Assembly (NCBI RefSeq): GCF_001751365.1
Contig: NZ_LJGT01000038.1
Span: 174,466-238,465, forward strand
From: Streptomyces abyssalis
Lineage (GTDB): Bacteria; Actinomycetota; Actinomycetes; Streptomycetales; Streptomycetaceae
Reading direction: 5' to 3'
Length of the DNA: 64,000 nucleotides
Shown here: in pieces, positions 1-9,216 of the stretch
Layout of the letters: the number at the start of each line of letters is the position of its first letter
Numbering within the stretch: the stretch's first letter is position 1
Notes under the pieces: generated by a model
What the model saw: the letters and a program-made list of their open reading frames with translations, nothing else
Database searches by the model: none
Told to the model about the DNA's origin: nothing
Translations under genes and position numbers: made by a program

Positions 1-838
1 GGGGCAGCAGCAGCCCCCTGTGGTGCTCGGCGTCCGTGCCCGCTGCCACCGCCACCCGGAGGGCCCGCCCGCCCTCCTCCGGGAGCGCGAGGACGCCGAG
101 ATCGGCGGAGAGGATGGTGCGGGCCAGCTCCACGATCAGCCCGAGTACGCGCCGCTCCCCGACCCCGGACAGCAGGGCCCGCGTGACCTCGGCGTTCGCC
201 TCCATCCAGCGCTGGCTGTAGCGCGCCTCCTCGTAGAGCCGGGCGTTCTCGATGGCTACGCCCGCCGCCGCCGCGAGGGTCGACAGCACCGTCTCGTCCT
301 CGCTGTCGAACTCCCCGGCGTCCCGCTTCTCGGCGAGGTAGAGGTTGCCGAACACCTCGTCCCGTACCCGGATCGGCACCCCGAGGAAGGAACGCATCGA
401 GGGACTGTCCGGCTGAGAGCCCGGCGAGGACGGATGCCGGCCGAGCTCGGGCAGCCGCACGGGCAGCGGGTTCCGGACCAGTTCGCTCAGCGGTCCGCCA
501 CCCGTCGGCAGCGAGCCGATCGCTTCGGCCTCCTGCTCGGTCACGCCCACGGGGATGAACTCGGAGAGGTTTCCGTCCTCCCCGATCACTCCGAGTGCGC
601 CGTATTCGGCGTCGACGAGCAGCACGGCGGCTTCGGCGATCCGCCGCAGCACCTGGGAGAGCTCCAGCTCCCGGCCGACGGAGAGCACCGCGTCGAGCAG
701 GCTGTGGATGCGGTCCCGTGTGCCGCGTACCGCATCGATCCGCACCTGCAGCTCCTCCAGCAGGTCGTCGAGCTGCATACGGGGCAGATGGCCGGGACCT
801 CCGCCGTCCATGTCATGCACAGCGCCGCTGTTGCTCAT
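1..838 (-). CDS. GAF-domain sensor histidine kinase, N-terminal part (cut by window edge)
   Basis: The frame reads leftwards from an ATG at 838, with GGAGGG about 4 nt upstream, and is still open at position 1, so only about 279 residues are visible. After a helical N-terminus (residues 1-45) there is a GAF domain (about 50-205) containing GVPIRVRDEVFGNLYLAEK and the typical C-terminal helix AAAAGVAIENARLYEEA. A second GAF domain begins near residue 225. Tandem GAF domains ahead of a HisKA_3/HATPase core are the layout of DevS/DosT and Streptomyces OsdK kinases, which sense redox or gases through haem. The catalytic part lies outside the window, so kinase identity is inferred. The stress genes that follow fit an OsdK-like role. 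A GAF-only phosphatase or other GAF regulator is the alternative. Confidence 0.8.
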   Translation of the reverse strand, partial: MSNSGAVHDMDGGGPGHLPRMQLDDLLEELQVRIDAVRGTRDRIHSLLDAVLSVGRELELSQVLRRIAEAAVLLVDAEYGALGVIGEDGNLSEFIPVGVTEQEAEAIGSLPTGGGPLSELVRNPLPVRLPELGRHPSSPGSQPDSPSMRSFLGVPIRVRDEVFGNLYLAEKRDAGEFDSEDETVLSTLAAAAGVAIENARLYEEARYSQRWMEANAEVTRALLSGVGERRVLGLIVELARTILSADLGVLALPEEGGRALRVAVAAGTDAEHHRGLLLP

Positions 839-1090
839 CGGCCCTCCGCACGGATTGGGAGGAATTGTCTGTTTCTCTAGTCCAAACAGTAGCCGCTGAA
901 TAGGCCGAACGGCACCGGAGCGGCCGTCCCCGGCGGCCGGGCGGCCCCGCGCGTACGGGACGACCGGCGGCACATCGGGACTCCTCCGCCCCTCCTTCAC
1001 GCACCGTCCCGAGCGGACACTGAACCTCGGGGAGGGCTTGGGACCTCGGGCAGCTCGGGTGAGCCGGGGAAGGCCTGGGAGGTGGGGCCG

Positions 1091-1798
1091 ATGCCGAACC
1101 GCACCGTCGGCGAGCTGATGGCCGAGCCGGGCGTCCGCGTCCACCGCGGCACCGCCGCCGGCGAGGTGTCCAGGCTGCTGGACGAGCACGCCATAACCGC
1201 CGTCCCGGTCGTCGACGACGAAGGGTGCCCCGTGGGCGTCGTCTCCCGCGGAGACCTGCGCGCGGCCGTGCCCACCGTCCGGGCGGACGGCGGCCCCGGT
1301 CCGTACGCTCCCCGCCGCACCGGTCCCGGCCCCGCTCCCGCCTCCCGCAGGCGGCCGTCGTACGCCGCCGTGACCGCGGGCGAGATCATGGCGAGCCCCG
1401 CGGTCACCGCCCGCCCCGGCTGGCCCGTCGCGCAGGCCGCCCGCACCATGGACCGCCGCCGCGTCAAACGGCTGGCCGTCGTGGACGGTACGGACCGGCT
1501 CGTCGGCTTCCTCAGCAGGGCGGACCTCCTGCGTGTGTTCGTACGGCCCGACCGTGCCGTACGGCAGGAGATCGCGGGCGACGTCCTGGACCGCACCCTC
1601 GGCATCGGACCCACTCAGGTGAGGGTCACGGTGACCGACGGCCGCGTGACGCTCCAGGGCATCGTCGAGCGCCGGGCCCTGCTGCCGCTCGTGGACCGGC
1701 TGACGTGGGGCGTGTACGGCGTCGTCGAGGTCCGCAACCACCTGGCGTACCTGACCGACGCGCCCACAGGAGGCCCGTCACGCGCCGGCCGGAGCTGA
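1091..1798 (+). CDS. CBS-domain protein with C-terminal BON domain
   Basis: A 235-residue soluble protein. Two CBS repeats lie at about residues 1-60 (ITAVPVVDDEGCPVGVVSRGD) and 95-155 (RVKRLAVVDGTDRLVGFLSR), separated by a Pro/Arg-rich linker. A BON domain follows at about 160-225 (VRVTVTDGRVTLQGIVERR). CBS pairs bind adenine nucleotides and act as energy sensors; BON domains usually bind membranes or ligands. CBS-BON proteins recur in actinobacterial stress and dormancy regulons. ATG 1091 was chosen because GGAGGTGG lies 8 nt upstream; the GTG at 1082 would overlap that ribosome site. It is divergent from the GAF kinase across 252 nt, which include a weak DosR-like GGGACCTCGGG at 1040. Confidence 0.85.
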   Translation: MPNRTVGELMAEPGVRVHRGTAAGEVSRLLDEHAITAVPVVDDEGCPVGVVSRGDLRAAVPTVRADGGPGPYAPRRTGPGPAPASRRRPSYAAVTAGEIMASPAVTARPGWPVAQAARTMDRRRVKRLAVVDGTDRLVGFLSRADLLRVFVRPDRAVRQEIAGDVLDRTLGIGPTQVRVTVTDGRVTLQGIVERRALLPLVDRLTWGVYGVVEVRNHLAYLTDAPTGGPSRAGRS

Positions 1799-1835
1799 GC
1801 CGCCGGCCGTTCGGCGCCGGCGGGAGCTGAGCCGC
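1783..1835. repeat. 21-bp direct repeat spanning the stop codon of the CBS-BON gene
   Basis: Positions 1783-1803 and 1815-1835 are identical at 20 of 21 bases, and both carry GGAGCTGAGCCGC including the TGA stop triplet. The 11 bases between contain a GCCGG-rich inverted segment able to form a small hairpin. It looks like a local slippage duplication of the gene's 3' end in the gap before the convergent epimerase gene. Confidence 0.85.
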
Positions 1836-1838
1836 TGG

Positions 1839-2978
1839 TCAGGGGTGTTCTCCCACGCCCGTCCGCAGCTCCCGCAGGCGGCCGCCGCGCAGCTTGTGCC
1901 GCAGGGGCGGCGTGTCCGTCCCCGCCACGTTCCGCAGTCCGCCGAGGAAGGCCGCCACCGCCTCGTCGGCCGTCCACCGCGGCGTCCAGCCGAGCTCCCG
2001 CCTCGCGCGTCCCGTGTCCATCAGCGGCAGCCGCAGCACGGCGTCGAAGAGGTGCGGGGAAGCCGGCAGCAGATGGGAGTGCCAGCCCGCCGCGAGCGCC
2101 GTACGCACCGGCCGCAGCGGCATCCGTACGACACGGGCGTCGAGCAGCCCGGCGAGCACATCCGCGTCGACGACGGGATCGGCCGCGAGGTTGAAGGCGC
2201 CGCGCGCCGTGCCGGTGACGGCGAGGCGGTAGGCCTGGGCGGCGTCGTCGGTGTGCAGCGTCTGCATCCGCAGACCGGGAAGGCCGGGCACCAGCGGCAC
2301 CAGTCCCGGCCGTACGAGGCGCTGCGGCAGGAACGGCCCCGCGAACAGGCGGCGCTGCTCGCTCGCCGCCTCCTCCTTGAAGAGGAAGCCGGGACGCATG
2401 CGCACCACGCGGATGTCCGGGTGGTCGAGTTCGAAGCTGTCCAGCGCCCTCTCCAGATAGGACTTCTCGCGGCAGTAGGCGGCCTCGGGCCAGCCGTGCG
2501 TCGGCCAGCTCTCGTCCACCTGACGGTCCTTCGGCCCGGGCGAGTACGCACCCACCGACGAGGCGTGCACCAGTGCGGGCACCCCCGCCTCCGCTGCGGC
2601 GGCGAAGACGCGGAGGCTGCCGAGCACGTTGGTGCGCCAGGTCGTGGTGGGACGGTGCGTCGGCTGGAAGAGCCACGCGAGGTGCACGACCGCGTCGGCG
2701 CCGCGGAAGAGCCTGGTCAGGCCGTCGGAGCGCCCGTCCCGCTGGGCATCTTCGCGGCCGACGTCCGCTGAGGCCCATGTCGTCTTCGGCGGCGACCAGC
2801 CCGGCGTGCGGCGCGCGACGCCGAGCACGGAGCCGACCTGCGGGTCGTCGGCGAGGGCTCGCACCACGCTCGTACCGGCGTTGCCGGTGGCGCCGACGAC
2901 GACCACGCGCAGCCCGGCGCCGCCCGCGCCCGCGGCCGACGTGCCGCCTGTGCCTTCGGTGGAGGGGTCAGGAGTCAT
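1839..2978 (-). CDS. NAD(P)-dependent epimerase/dehydratase (extended SDR family)
   Basis: A 379-residue protein. After a Gly/Ala-rich tail (1-22), a Rossmann strand leads into the nucleotide motif VGATGNAG (about 28-35), which is the GxxGxxG signature of extended SDRs. A catalytic Tyr-x3-Lys, YCREK, lies near residue 170, with HASSVGAYSPG before it. No substrate can be assigned; the family covers nucleotide-sugar epimerases, dehydratases and related oxidoreductases. The gene is alone on its strand, convergent with the CBS-BON gene. The repeat tract 3080-3159 lies about 100 bp upstream of its start. Confidence 0.85.
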   Translation of the reverse strand: MTPDPSTEGTGGTSAAGAGGAGLRVVVVGATGNAGTSVVRALADDPQVGSVLGVARRTPGWSPPKTTWASADVGREDAQRDGRSDGLTRLFRGADAVVHLAWLFQPTHRPTTTWRTNVLGSLRVFAAAAEAGVPALVHASSVGAYSPGPKDRQVDESWPTHGWPEAAYCREKSYLERALDSFELDHPDIRVVRMRPGFLFKEEAASEQRRLFAGPFLPQRLVRPGLVPLVPGLPGLRMQTLHTDDAAQAYRLAVTGTARGAFNLAADPVVDADVLAGLLDARVVRMPLRPVRTALAAGWHSHLLPASPHLFDAVLRLPLMDTGRARRELGWTPRWTADEAVAAFLGGLRNVAGTDTPPLRHKLRGGRLRELRTGVGEHP

Positions 2979-3079
2979 CAGGGGTTCCTCTCGTCGCCCG
3001 TTCGTCGCCCGTTCGTGGAACGTCCGCCAGGTGCCCGTCGGTGCGGGCGTCGCGTCGGGCCGTCCGCCGTCCGTACGTC

Positions 3080-3159
3080 GTCTCGTTCGTCGTTCGTCTC
3101 GTTCGTGGTTCGTCTCGTTCGTCGGTCGTCTCGTTCGTCGGTCGTCTCGTCCGTCGGTC
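3080..3159. repeat. Tandem array of five 16-bp repeats
   Basis: Five contiguous copies of GTCTCGTTCGTCGGTC (3080-3095, 3096-3111, 3112-3127, 3128-3143, 3144-3159). Copies 3 and 4 are identical; the others differ at one or two positions. Related CGTTCGT fragments extend to about 2995 on the left. The array sits between the DUF2267 gene (ends 3183) and the epimerase start (2978), both on the minus strand, so it lies in the epimerase's leader or promoter region. It is not a CRISPR: there are no spacers. Confidence 0.95.
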
Positions 3160-3182
3160 GCCCGCCCTCGCCGCCGTACCGT

Positions 3183-3614
3183 TCAGCCGCTCGCGCGCCC
3201 CGAGGGCAGCACGTCACGGATGTCCGCCGGAAGGACGTCCTCCAGCTTCCGCATCAGTTCGGGCGCCACGGCGGCGTCGAGGACCTCCAGGACCGCGCCC
3301 GCGCGGCGCAGGGCCTCCTCCTCGGACGTCTCAGCCCGCCATGCCACCCGCCCGGCGAAGACGGGCAGGTCGAAGCGCTCCCCGCGGACGCGCCCCTCGG
3401 CGCGCTCATGCGGCGAGGTCTCGTGTACGGCGACGACGCGGCGCAGCGACTCGGCCGCCTCGTGCGGGAGCTGTGCCGCCAGGTGCGCGGCGACCCCGTC
3501 GGGCACCCGCTCCCCGACGGTCTCCAGGGTCGCGCGTACGGACTGTTCCGCCGCCTGCCTGCTCCCGAGGTCGGCTCGTGCCTGCACCTGTCCGGTGAAG
3601 TCCTCGTAGCGCAT
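3183..3614 (-). CDS. DUF2267 family protein
   Basis: A 143-residue soluble protein that opens with MRYEDFTGQVQARADL and continues with AEQSVRATLETVGERV, the recognisable start of DUF2267, an all-helical domain found in actinobacterial stress loci. The core domain spans about residues 1-125. Function is unknown. ATG 3614 gives the conventional N-terminus with AGGAG very close upstream; ATG 3626 (adding MAGA) with GGAGGGG adjacent is the alternative. Its presence beside CBS, USP and DUF1876 genes is the usual context for this family. Confidence 0.85.
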   Translation of the reverse strand: MRYEDFTGQVQARADLGSRQAAEQSVRATLETVGERVPDGVAAHLAAQLPHEAAESLRRVVAVHETSPHERAEGRVRGERFDLPVFAGRVAWRAETSEEEALRRAGAVLEVLDAAVAPELMRKLEDVLPADIRDVLPSGRASG

Positions 3615-4126
3615 CGCTCCTGCCATCCCCTCCGGTTCGGTTCCGTCCCGGTGGTCCGCGGACCGGTTTCGGGTCGGGGTCCGTACGGGCCGGGGCCTCC
3701 GGTCCGCACGTTCCGTTCCGTCCGTGGCCGTCCGCTTCCGGGCCGTCCGTCCCCGTGGCCCGGGTGACCGCGAGCGGCGGTTCCGACACACCCGCTGTCG
3801 GGCGTCGGGCTTCCGGTGTCACGTCCGCCCGCCTGCCCGTCCGGAGCGCGCGAGCAGCTGCTCCCGCGCCTTCCGCCCATCGGCGAGCGGGACCTCCCGG
3901 GTACGGCGAAGTCCCTCGGGTACCGGCGAAGTCCTTGGGCGGGGGAAGCCCGGCCATGCTGCCGTTCAGCGGACTGACCGCGGGGTCGGACAGGTCCGGC
4001 GCACCCGCCGGCAGTCCCCCGGTCCGGCGCGGCGGCTCCCTGGCCGGCACCGGGTCGGCGGCTGAATCCCGGCCATCCGGAGCCGGTGCCCGACCGCCGG
4101 CATGGCCGGTCCAGGCAACCGGCCGC
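3615..4126. other. Intergenic stretch without a convincing gene
   Basis: 512 bp between the DUF2267 start and the end of the FUSC gene. Open frames run through it in several phases, but none has a ribosome site, consistent third-position GC bias or a recognisable motif. It is rich in short GGTCCG/CCGTCC runs. It holds a near-repeat of GGCGAAGTCC (3907 and 3926) and a GGGACCTCCCGGG sequence near 3890. Confidence 0.6.
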
Positions 4127-5407
4127 TCACGCCGGGCACTTCGCCGCCTCCGCACGCGGGGCCGGCGTTCCGACGGCCTGCTCCATCACCTGGCAGGTGT
4201 GCTCGACCTCGTCCAGCAGCCGTACGGCCTCCGCCAGGAGGATCCCGAAGGGCCGGGAGGGGTCGCTCAGCGGCAGCGACGATCCGTTCTCGGCCGCGTC
4301 GGCGAGCCGGTCGCGTGCCCCGCGCGCCTCCTCGTCGGCCGCGCGCAGCTCCCGCAGCTGCCCGGTGAGCCTGTCCTCGTCGAGACGGCCGAAGATCCCG
4401 GCGATGTCCGCGAAGCAGGCGAGGAAGTCCCCGTAGCGCTCCATGAACTCGCGGTGATCCCGGTTCTCACCGGCCTCGTGCCACTGGTCGAAGCTGCGCG
4501 TCATCGACGCCATCTGGTGGGTGACCCGCTCCAGGGCGTCGGCGAGCTGCTGATAGGCGGTGAACGAGGTGCTGCCGCGGTGCCGCCGCAGCAGCCGGCG
4601 AGGATGGTAGAAGGTGCTCTCCCAGGCGGTGCGTACGGACGCCTGCGCCTGGGCGGCCATGGGCCCGAGCTGCTTGGCGCGGCGGCGCCAGTGCTCGGTA
4701 CGCTCCTTGTCCCATTCGCCCTCGCGGAGGGCGGCGCAGATGTCCGACGCCAGGTCGGACAGGCTCCGGCCCAGGGCGTGTATGCCGTGCTCCGCGCTGC
4801 GGTAGCGCATCGGCGGCAGCACCAGCACGTTCACCACCACGCCCACGCCGCAGCCGATGAGGACGAGCAGGACGATCTGCCCGAGCTCCTTGAGGCCCTG
4901 GCTCTGGCTGGCCGCTGCCGCGTAGGTGGAGAAGGCGAAGAAGGCGGCCGTCGCGACCTGCGGACCCTGCTCGCCGAGCCGCCCCCACCGCCCGATGGTC
5001 ACCGCGACCAGGGCGACGAGTACGAAACTCACGAGATTCGGGCCCGCCACGGCGCCGAAGAACCCCTGGAGGGACACGCCCACCGTCACGGCGACGACGT
5101 AGCGCAGCGCCTGCAGCACCGACTTGTACGCCGTGATCTGCATGATCAGCACCGCCGAGAACGGAGCGAACGCGGGCATCTGCGCCCTCATCACGACGTG
5201 CGCGATGACCCACGAAATGCTCGCGACGAGCGTGCACTTGGCGATCAGCGTCAGCGTGTGCCGCTCCTGGCCGTTCGCGTGCCTCGCTCTGCGCAGCCAC
5301 TGCGACGCGCGTGCGGCAGGCCCCTGCGACGCCACCGGTGCCGGCTGTGACGGTGCGGACGCCTGGTCCTGGGCCTGCCCCCGGGCCTGGGCCTGGGCCT
5401 GCGCCAC
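4127..5407 (-). CDS. FUSC/aromatic acid exporter (ArAE)-like membrane protein
   Basis: 426 residues. The N-terminal tail is Gln/Ala-rich ([12 protein letters not shown]), encoded by an in-frame hexanucleotide repeat of GGCCTG type at about 5383-5402. Residues about 50-205 form roughly five or six membrane segments ending in LVLPPMRYR. The C-terminal half is a long helical cytosolic region rich in Arg and Glu. This one-bundle-plus-cytosolic-helix plan is that of FUSC/ArAE-type proteins (PF13515-like). GTG 5407 is preferred because AGGGGG lies about 7 nt upstream. The long frame continuing upstream is antisense to ctaD and is not coding. Substrate unknown. Divergent from the oxidase gene. Confidence 0.8.
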   Translation of the reverse strand: MAQAQAQARGQAQDQASAPSQPAPVASQGPAARASQWLRRARHANGQERHTLTLIAKCTLVASISWVIAHVVMRAQMPAFAPFSAVLIMQITAYKSVLQALRYVVAVTVGVSLQGFFGAVAGPNLVSFVLVALVAVTIGRWGRLGEQGPQVATAAFFAFSTYAAAASQSQGLKELGQIVLLVLIGCGVGVVVNVLVLPPMRYRSAEHGIHALGRSLSDLASDICAALREGEWDKERTEHWRRRAKQLGPMAAQAQASVRTAWESTFYHPRRLLRRHRGSTSFTAYQQLADALERVTHQMASMTRSFDQWHEAGENRDHREFMERYGDFLACFADIAGIFGRLDEDRLTGQLRELRAADEEARGARDRLADAAENGSSLPLSDPSRPFGILLAEAVRLLDEVEHTCQVMEQAVGTPAPRAEAAKCPA

Positions 5408-5662
5408 GGATGCCCCCTGAAGTGTTCGACGGTTTCGGCTGATCGCCGGGCGGGCCCCCGCGTACCCGCGTGCCGCCGGTTCCGTCCCCGGTGTGACCGA
5501 CGTCGCACGGCCTCCGCGAACGGCCCACGTACGGGTGAAATGCCGCGTTCCTGCGGGCCGGACGGTACGAACGTCCTGGCGTCCGGCGGTGCCCGAACCG
5601 CCGGACCCGCAGCCGGTGTCCTGCCGGCGCACGGGACGGACAGTGACCGAGAGGGCCGCGCA

Positions 5663-7333
5663 ATGCCTGTAGTGACCGGACCGCCGCCGCAGGACGCACG
5701 GCGGGCGGGGAGCCGCCGCCGCAAGCCCGGCGCCGTGCTGGTCGTGTGGCTCTCGACGACGGACCACAAGAAGATCGGCGCTCTCTACATGGCGAGCGGC
5801 TTCGTCTTCTTCCTCCTCGGTGGTCTGCTGGCGCTGGCGATGAGGGCCGAACTGGCCCGCCCGGGAATGCAGTTGATCTCCGCCGAGCAGTACAACCAGG
5901 CGTTCACGATGCACGGCACGATCATGATGCTCTTCTTCGCCACGCCGCTCTTCGCGGGCTTCGCCAACGCGATCATGCCGCTGCAGATCGGCTCGCCGGA
6001 CGTCGCCTTCCCCCGTCTGAACATGCTGTCGTACTGGTTCTACGTCTTCGGCGGCCTGATCTCGGTCATCAGCTTTCTCACGCCCGACGGCGCCGCGAGC
6101 TTCGGCTGGTTCGCCTACACCCCGCTCTCCGACGGGGACCACTCCCCCAGCATCGGCGGAGACCTGTGGGTGATGGGCCTGGCGCTCTCCGGCTTCGGCA
6201 CGATCCTCGGTGCGGTCAACTTCATCACCACGATCATCTGCATGCGTGCGCCGGGAATGACGATGTTCCGGATGCCGATCTTCACGTGGAACATCCTGCT
6301 GACGAGCGTGCTGGTGCTGCTGGCGTTCCCCGTGCTGGCCGCCGCGCTGTTCGCGCTGGAGGCGGACCGCAAGTTCGGGGCGCACATCTTCGACGCGGCG
6401 AACGGCGGCGCCCTGCTGTGGCAGCACCTGTTCTGGTTCTTCGGCCATCCGGAGGTCTACATCATCGCGCTGCCGTTCTTCGGGATCGTCACCGAGATCT
6501 TCCCCGTCTTCAGCCGCAAACCGGCCTTCGGGTACGTCGGTCTCGTCGGGGCCACCATCGCCATCACCGGTCTGTCCGTGACCGTCTGGGCGCACCACAT
6601 GTTCGCCACCGGCGGGGTGCTGCTGCCCTTCTTCTCCTTCATGTCGTTCCTGATCGCCGTGCCCACCGGCGTGAAGTTCTTCAACTGGATCGGCACGATG
6701 TGGCGCGGCTCGCTGTCCTTCGAGACGCCGATGCTGTGGAGCGTCGGCTTCCTCGTCACGTTCCTCTTCGGCGGCCTGACGGGCGTGCTGCTCGCGTCGC
6801 CGCCGATGGACTTCCACGTCACCGACAGCTATTTCGTCGTGGGCCACTTCCACTACGTCGTCTTCGGGACGGTCGTCTTCGCGATGTTCGCCGGCTTCTA
6901 CTTCTGGTGGCCGAAGTTCACCGGGCGGATGCTCGACGAGACCCTCGGCAAGATCCACTTCTGGACGCTCTTCACCGGCTTCCACACCACCTTCCTCGTC
7001 CACCACTGGCTCGGGGCGGAGGGGATGCCGCGCCGGTACGCGGACTATCTGGCGGCCGACGGATACACCGCCCTCAACATGGTCTCCACCATCGGCGCGT
7101 TCATCCTCGGCCTGTCGACGCTGCCCTTCCTCTACAACGTGTGGCGGACCGCCGTCTCCGCGCCGAAGGTCGAGGTGTACGACCCGTGGGGATACGGGCG
7201 CTCCCTGGAGTGGGCCACCTCCTGCCCTCCGCCGCGGCACAACTTCGACGCGCTGCCGCGCATCCGCTCCGAGTCCCCGGCCTTCGACCTCCACCACCCG
7301 GAGGACTCAGGCACGCCGCCACCAGCGCCGTGA
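5663..7333 (+). CDS. ctaD: Cytochrome c oxidase subunit I (solitary copy)
   Basis: A 556-residue haem-copper oxidase catalytic subunit of the aa3 type. The haem and CuB ligands are all visible: TMHGTIMM (low-spin haem), [10 protein letters not shown] (His-Tyr crosslink), WAHHMF (two CuB histidines) and [11 protein letters not shown] (haem a3 and haem a). About twelve membrane helices are expected. ATG 5663 has GAGAGGG upstream. No subunit II, III, IV or cytochrome bc genes are adjacent, whereas the housekeeping cta genes of actinobacteria are clustered. This is therefore probably a second CtaD that borrows subunits encoded elsewhere. Its setting among stress genes suggests use under altered oxygen supply (inference). 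Confidence 0.93.
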   Translation: MPVVTGPPPQDARRAGSRRRKPGAVLVVWLSTTDHKKIGALYMASGFVFFLLGGLLALAMRAELARPGMQLISAEQYNQAFTMHGTIMMLFFATPLFAGFANAIMPLQIGSPDVAFPRLNMLSYWFYVFGGLISVISFLTPDGAASFGWFAYTPLSDGDHSPSIGGDLWVMGLALSGFGTILGAVNFITTIICMRAPGMTMFRMPIFTWNILLTSVLVLLAFPVLAAALFALEADRKFGAHIFDAANGGALLWQHLFWFFGHPEVYIIALPFFGIVTEIFPVFSRKPAFGYVGLVGATIAITGLSVTVWAHHMFATGGVLLPFFSFMSFLIAVPTGVKFFNWIGTMWRGSLSFETPMLWSVGFLVTFLFGGLTGVLLASPPMDFHVTDSYFVVGHFHYVVFGTVVFAMFAGFYFWWPKFTGRMLDETLGKIHFWTLFTGFHTTFLVHHWLGAEGMPRRYADYLAADGYTALNMVSTIGAFILGLSTLPFLYNVWRTAVSAPKVEVYDPWGYGRSLEWATSCPPPRHNFDALPRIRSESPAFDLHHPEDSGTPPPAP

Positions 7334-7381
7334 CCGGCGGCCCGAGTTGCGGCCCCCGCGGGCCCGCCACATCGTGAACCC

Positions 7382-7846
7382 ATGTCCACCACTGCACATC
7401 CGCGGCTGATCAGCGCGCTGCCGCCCGAGGGCCGCGACCGGCTCCTCCAGCTGGGCGGACAGGCGCACTTCCCCGGCGGCACGCGCATCTTCGAGGAGGG
7501 CCGCCCGGCGGACAGGTTCTGGATCATCCGCAGCGGCTCCGTCACGCTCGACATCCACGTCCCCGGACGCCGCGCCGCCACCGTCGAGACGCTCGGGACG
7601 GACGATCTGCTCGGCTGGTCCTGGCTCTTCCCGCCGTACGTCTGGCACCTGGGCGCTTCCGCGTTCGCACCGGTGCGGGCGCTGGAGTTCGACGCGAAGG
7701 AAGTACGGGCGCTGTGCGAGGAGGACGCCGTGCTCGGGCGGGCGCTCTACCACCAGGTCGCCGGGATCGTCGCGCGGCGTCTGCACGCGGCCCGCACCAG
7801 GCTGCTCGACCTGTACGGACCGCTGGGCACGGCACCCGGCGACTGA
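7382..7846 (+). CDS. Cyclic nucleotide-binding-domain protein (Crp-like sensor without HTH)
   Basis: A 154-residue protein that is essentially a single cNMP-binding domain (about 15-130). It has the jelly-roll markers FPGGTRIFEEGRPADRFWII, a glycine turn (RSGSVTLDI) and LGTDDLLGWSWLF. The family's helix-turn-helix is missing, so it is not a complete Crp/Fnr regulator. The canonical phosphate-binding RxA motif is not obvious, so binding of cAMP is doubtful. It lies 48 bp after ctaD on the same strand and is likely co-transcribed. Confidence 0.82.
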   Translation: MSTTAHPRLISALPPEGRDRLLQLGGQAHFPGGTRIFEEGRPADRFWIIRSGSVTLDIHVPGRRAATVETLGTDDLLGWSWLFPPYVWHLGASAFAPVRALEFDAKEVRALCEEDAVLGRALYHQVAGIVARRLHAARTRLLDLYGPLGTAPGD

Positions 7847-7873
7847 CCGCCCCCGGCCCGCTCCGCCCCCGTC

Positions 7874-8974
7874 TCAGCCGACCGCCCGGCTGCCGGCCAG
7901 GGTCACCAGCGAGGAGCTGTCCGCCCGGTAGATCTGCTCCCCCTTGAGCGCGATCTTCAGAGCGCCGGTCTCCGCCGCGCCCGCGAACACCTCGTACGCC
8001 TCCTCGACCGCCGCCAGTTCGAAGACGTGCGTGATCATCGAGGACGCCGGCAGCCGTCCCGCCGCGAGCATGCTCAGCAGCATCGGTGTGGAGGAGGTGT
8101 CGACCAGGCCCATCCGGATCGTCAGATCCTTGATCCACAGATCCTCCAGGTGCAGGGCCGCGGGCTTGCCGTGCACGCCGACGTTGGCGACGTGGCCGCC
8201 GGGCCGCACCATGCGCGTGCACATCTCGAACGTCTCCGGCGCACCGACCGCTTCGATCGTCACGTCCGCGCCCAGACCGTCCGTGAGGTCCTCCACGAGC
8301 TGTTCGGGCTTGTCCGCGGCGAGCACCTTCGCGTCCGCGCCGAAACGGCCCGCCGCCTCCAGCCGCCCCGCGGTCAGATCGACGGCGACGACCCTGTCCG
8401 GCGAGTACAACCGCGCCGTGGCGATCGCGGCGAGCCCGACGGGCCCGGCCCCGACCACGACGACGGTGTCTCCGGGACCTACCTGCCCGTTCAGCACGCC
8501 GACCTCGTAGCCGGTGGGATAGACGTCGGCGAACAGCACCGCGTCCTGGCTGTCGATGCCGCCCGGCAGCAGGTGCAGTGAATGATCGGCGAAGGGCACG
8601 CGTACGTACTCCGCCTGCGTGCCGTCGATGAGGTGCCCGAGAATCCAGCCACCGCCGCCGCGGCACTGTCCGTAGGAGCCCTCGCGGCAGTAACGGCAGC
8701 GGCCGCAGGCGGTGATGCAGGGGACCAGGACGCGGTCGCCGGGACGCACCGTCCGCACGTCGCGGCCCGCCTCGACCACTTCGCCGACTGCCTCGTGTCC
8801 CAGGACCGTGCCGGGCCGCACCGCCGGGACGTCGCCGTTCAGTATGTGCAGGTCCGTCCCGCAGAGGGTGGTGGTCTCCACCCGTACGACGACGTCCTGG
8901 GAGTCCTGGACGTCCGGGTCGGCGACGCTCTCCCAGGCGGCACCGCCTGGCTCGTGAAAGACCAGCGCCTTCAT
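7874..8974 (-). CDS. Zinc-dependent alcohol dehydrogenase
   Basis: A 366-residue medium-chain dehydrogenase. Catalytic zinc ligands appear in TTTLCGTDLHI and TVLGHEAVGEV. The structural zinc site is the four-cysteine lobe CGRCRYCREGSYGQC. The NAD(P)-binding GAGPVG lies at about residue 180. Start ATG 8974 follows GGGAGGAG at 8 nt. Related enzymes act on short alcohols, threonine or formaldehyde; the substrate cannot be fixed here. It is divergent from the universal stress gene, and the shared 242-bp gap holds a DosR-like inverted repeat. Confidence 0.9.
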   Translation of the reverse strand: MKALVFHEPGGAAWESVADPDVQDSQDVVVRVETTTLCGTDLHILNGDVPAVRPGTVLGHEAVGEVVEAGRDVRTVRPGDRVLVPCITACGRCRYCREGSYGQCRGGGGWILGHLIDGTQAEYVRVPFADHSLHLLPGGIDSQDAVLFADVYPTGYEVGVLNGQVGPGDTVVVVGAGPVGLAAIATARLYSPDRVVAVDLTAGRLEAAGRFGADAKVLAADKPEQLVEDLTDGLGADVTIEAVGAPETFEMCTRMVRPGGHVANVGVHGKPAALHLEDLWIKDLTIRMGLVDTSSTPMLLSMLAAGRLPASSMITHVFELAAVEEAYEVFAGAAETGALKIALKGEQIYRADSSSLVTLAGSRAVG

Positions 8975-9096
8975 GGCCACGCTCCTCCCGTGTCCCTCCG
9001 CCCCCTTCTCGGCCCCCTTGTCCCGGACCGGTCCGTGCGTACGCGCACCCCGGGACCCTGGAACCAGCCTGGCCCCCGGTGCCCCGCGCCCGTACA

Positions 9097-9110
9097 GGGA
9101 CCTTCGGCCC
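9097..9110. promoter_or_regulatory. Candidate OsdR/DosR-type operator
   Basis: GGGACCTTCGGCCC fits the general GGGAC-N4-GKCCC form of the actinobacterial DosR box (GGGACTWWAGTCCC), with 11 of 14 positions agreeing. It lies 123 bp upstream of the dehydrogenase start on one side and 107 bp upstream of the universal stress gene on the other. Both gene types are typical members of such regulons. In GC-rich DNA this could be chance. Confidence 0.35.
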
Positions 9111-9216
9111 CTTCCTCTGGTCCGCCCGGCCCCTCGGTCGTGCCGCCCGCCCGCAGGAGGCTTTGACTGAGGACGCACGCGGCGTGCGGGGCCCCGGCCC
9201 TGGAGGGAGAACGCCA

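Noticed and set aside
976..992. GGGACTCCTCCGCCCC as a second DosR-like box before the CBS-BON gene
   Set aside because: The right half-site and spacing do not fit GGGAC-N4-GKCCC; chance similarity in GC-rich DNA.
1082..1090. GTG 1082 as start of the CBS-BON gene
   Set aside because: It overlaps the GGAGGTGG sequence that serves as ribosome site for ATG 1091.
3080..3159. CRISPR array
   Set aside because: The repeats are contiguous 16-mers without spacers, and there are no cas genes in the window.
5408..7297. Very long minus-strand frame continuing the FUSC gene upstream through ctaD
   Set aside because: It is antisense to an unmistakable cytochrome oxidase gene, consists of low-information Glu/Asp/Arg-rich residues, and is a by-product of extreme GC content. 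The FUSC start was set at GTG 5407.
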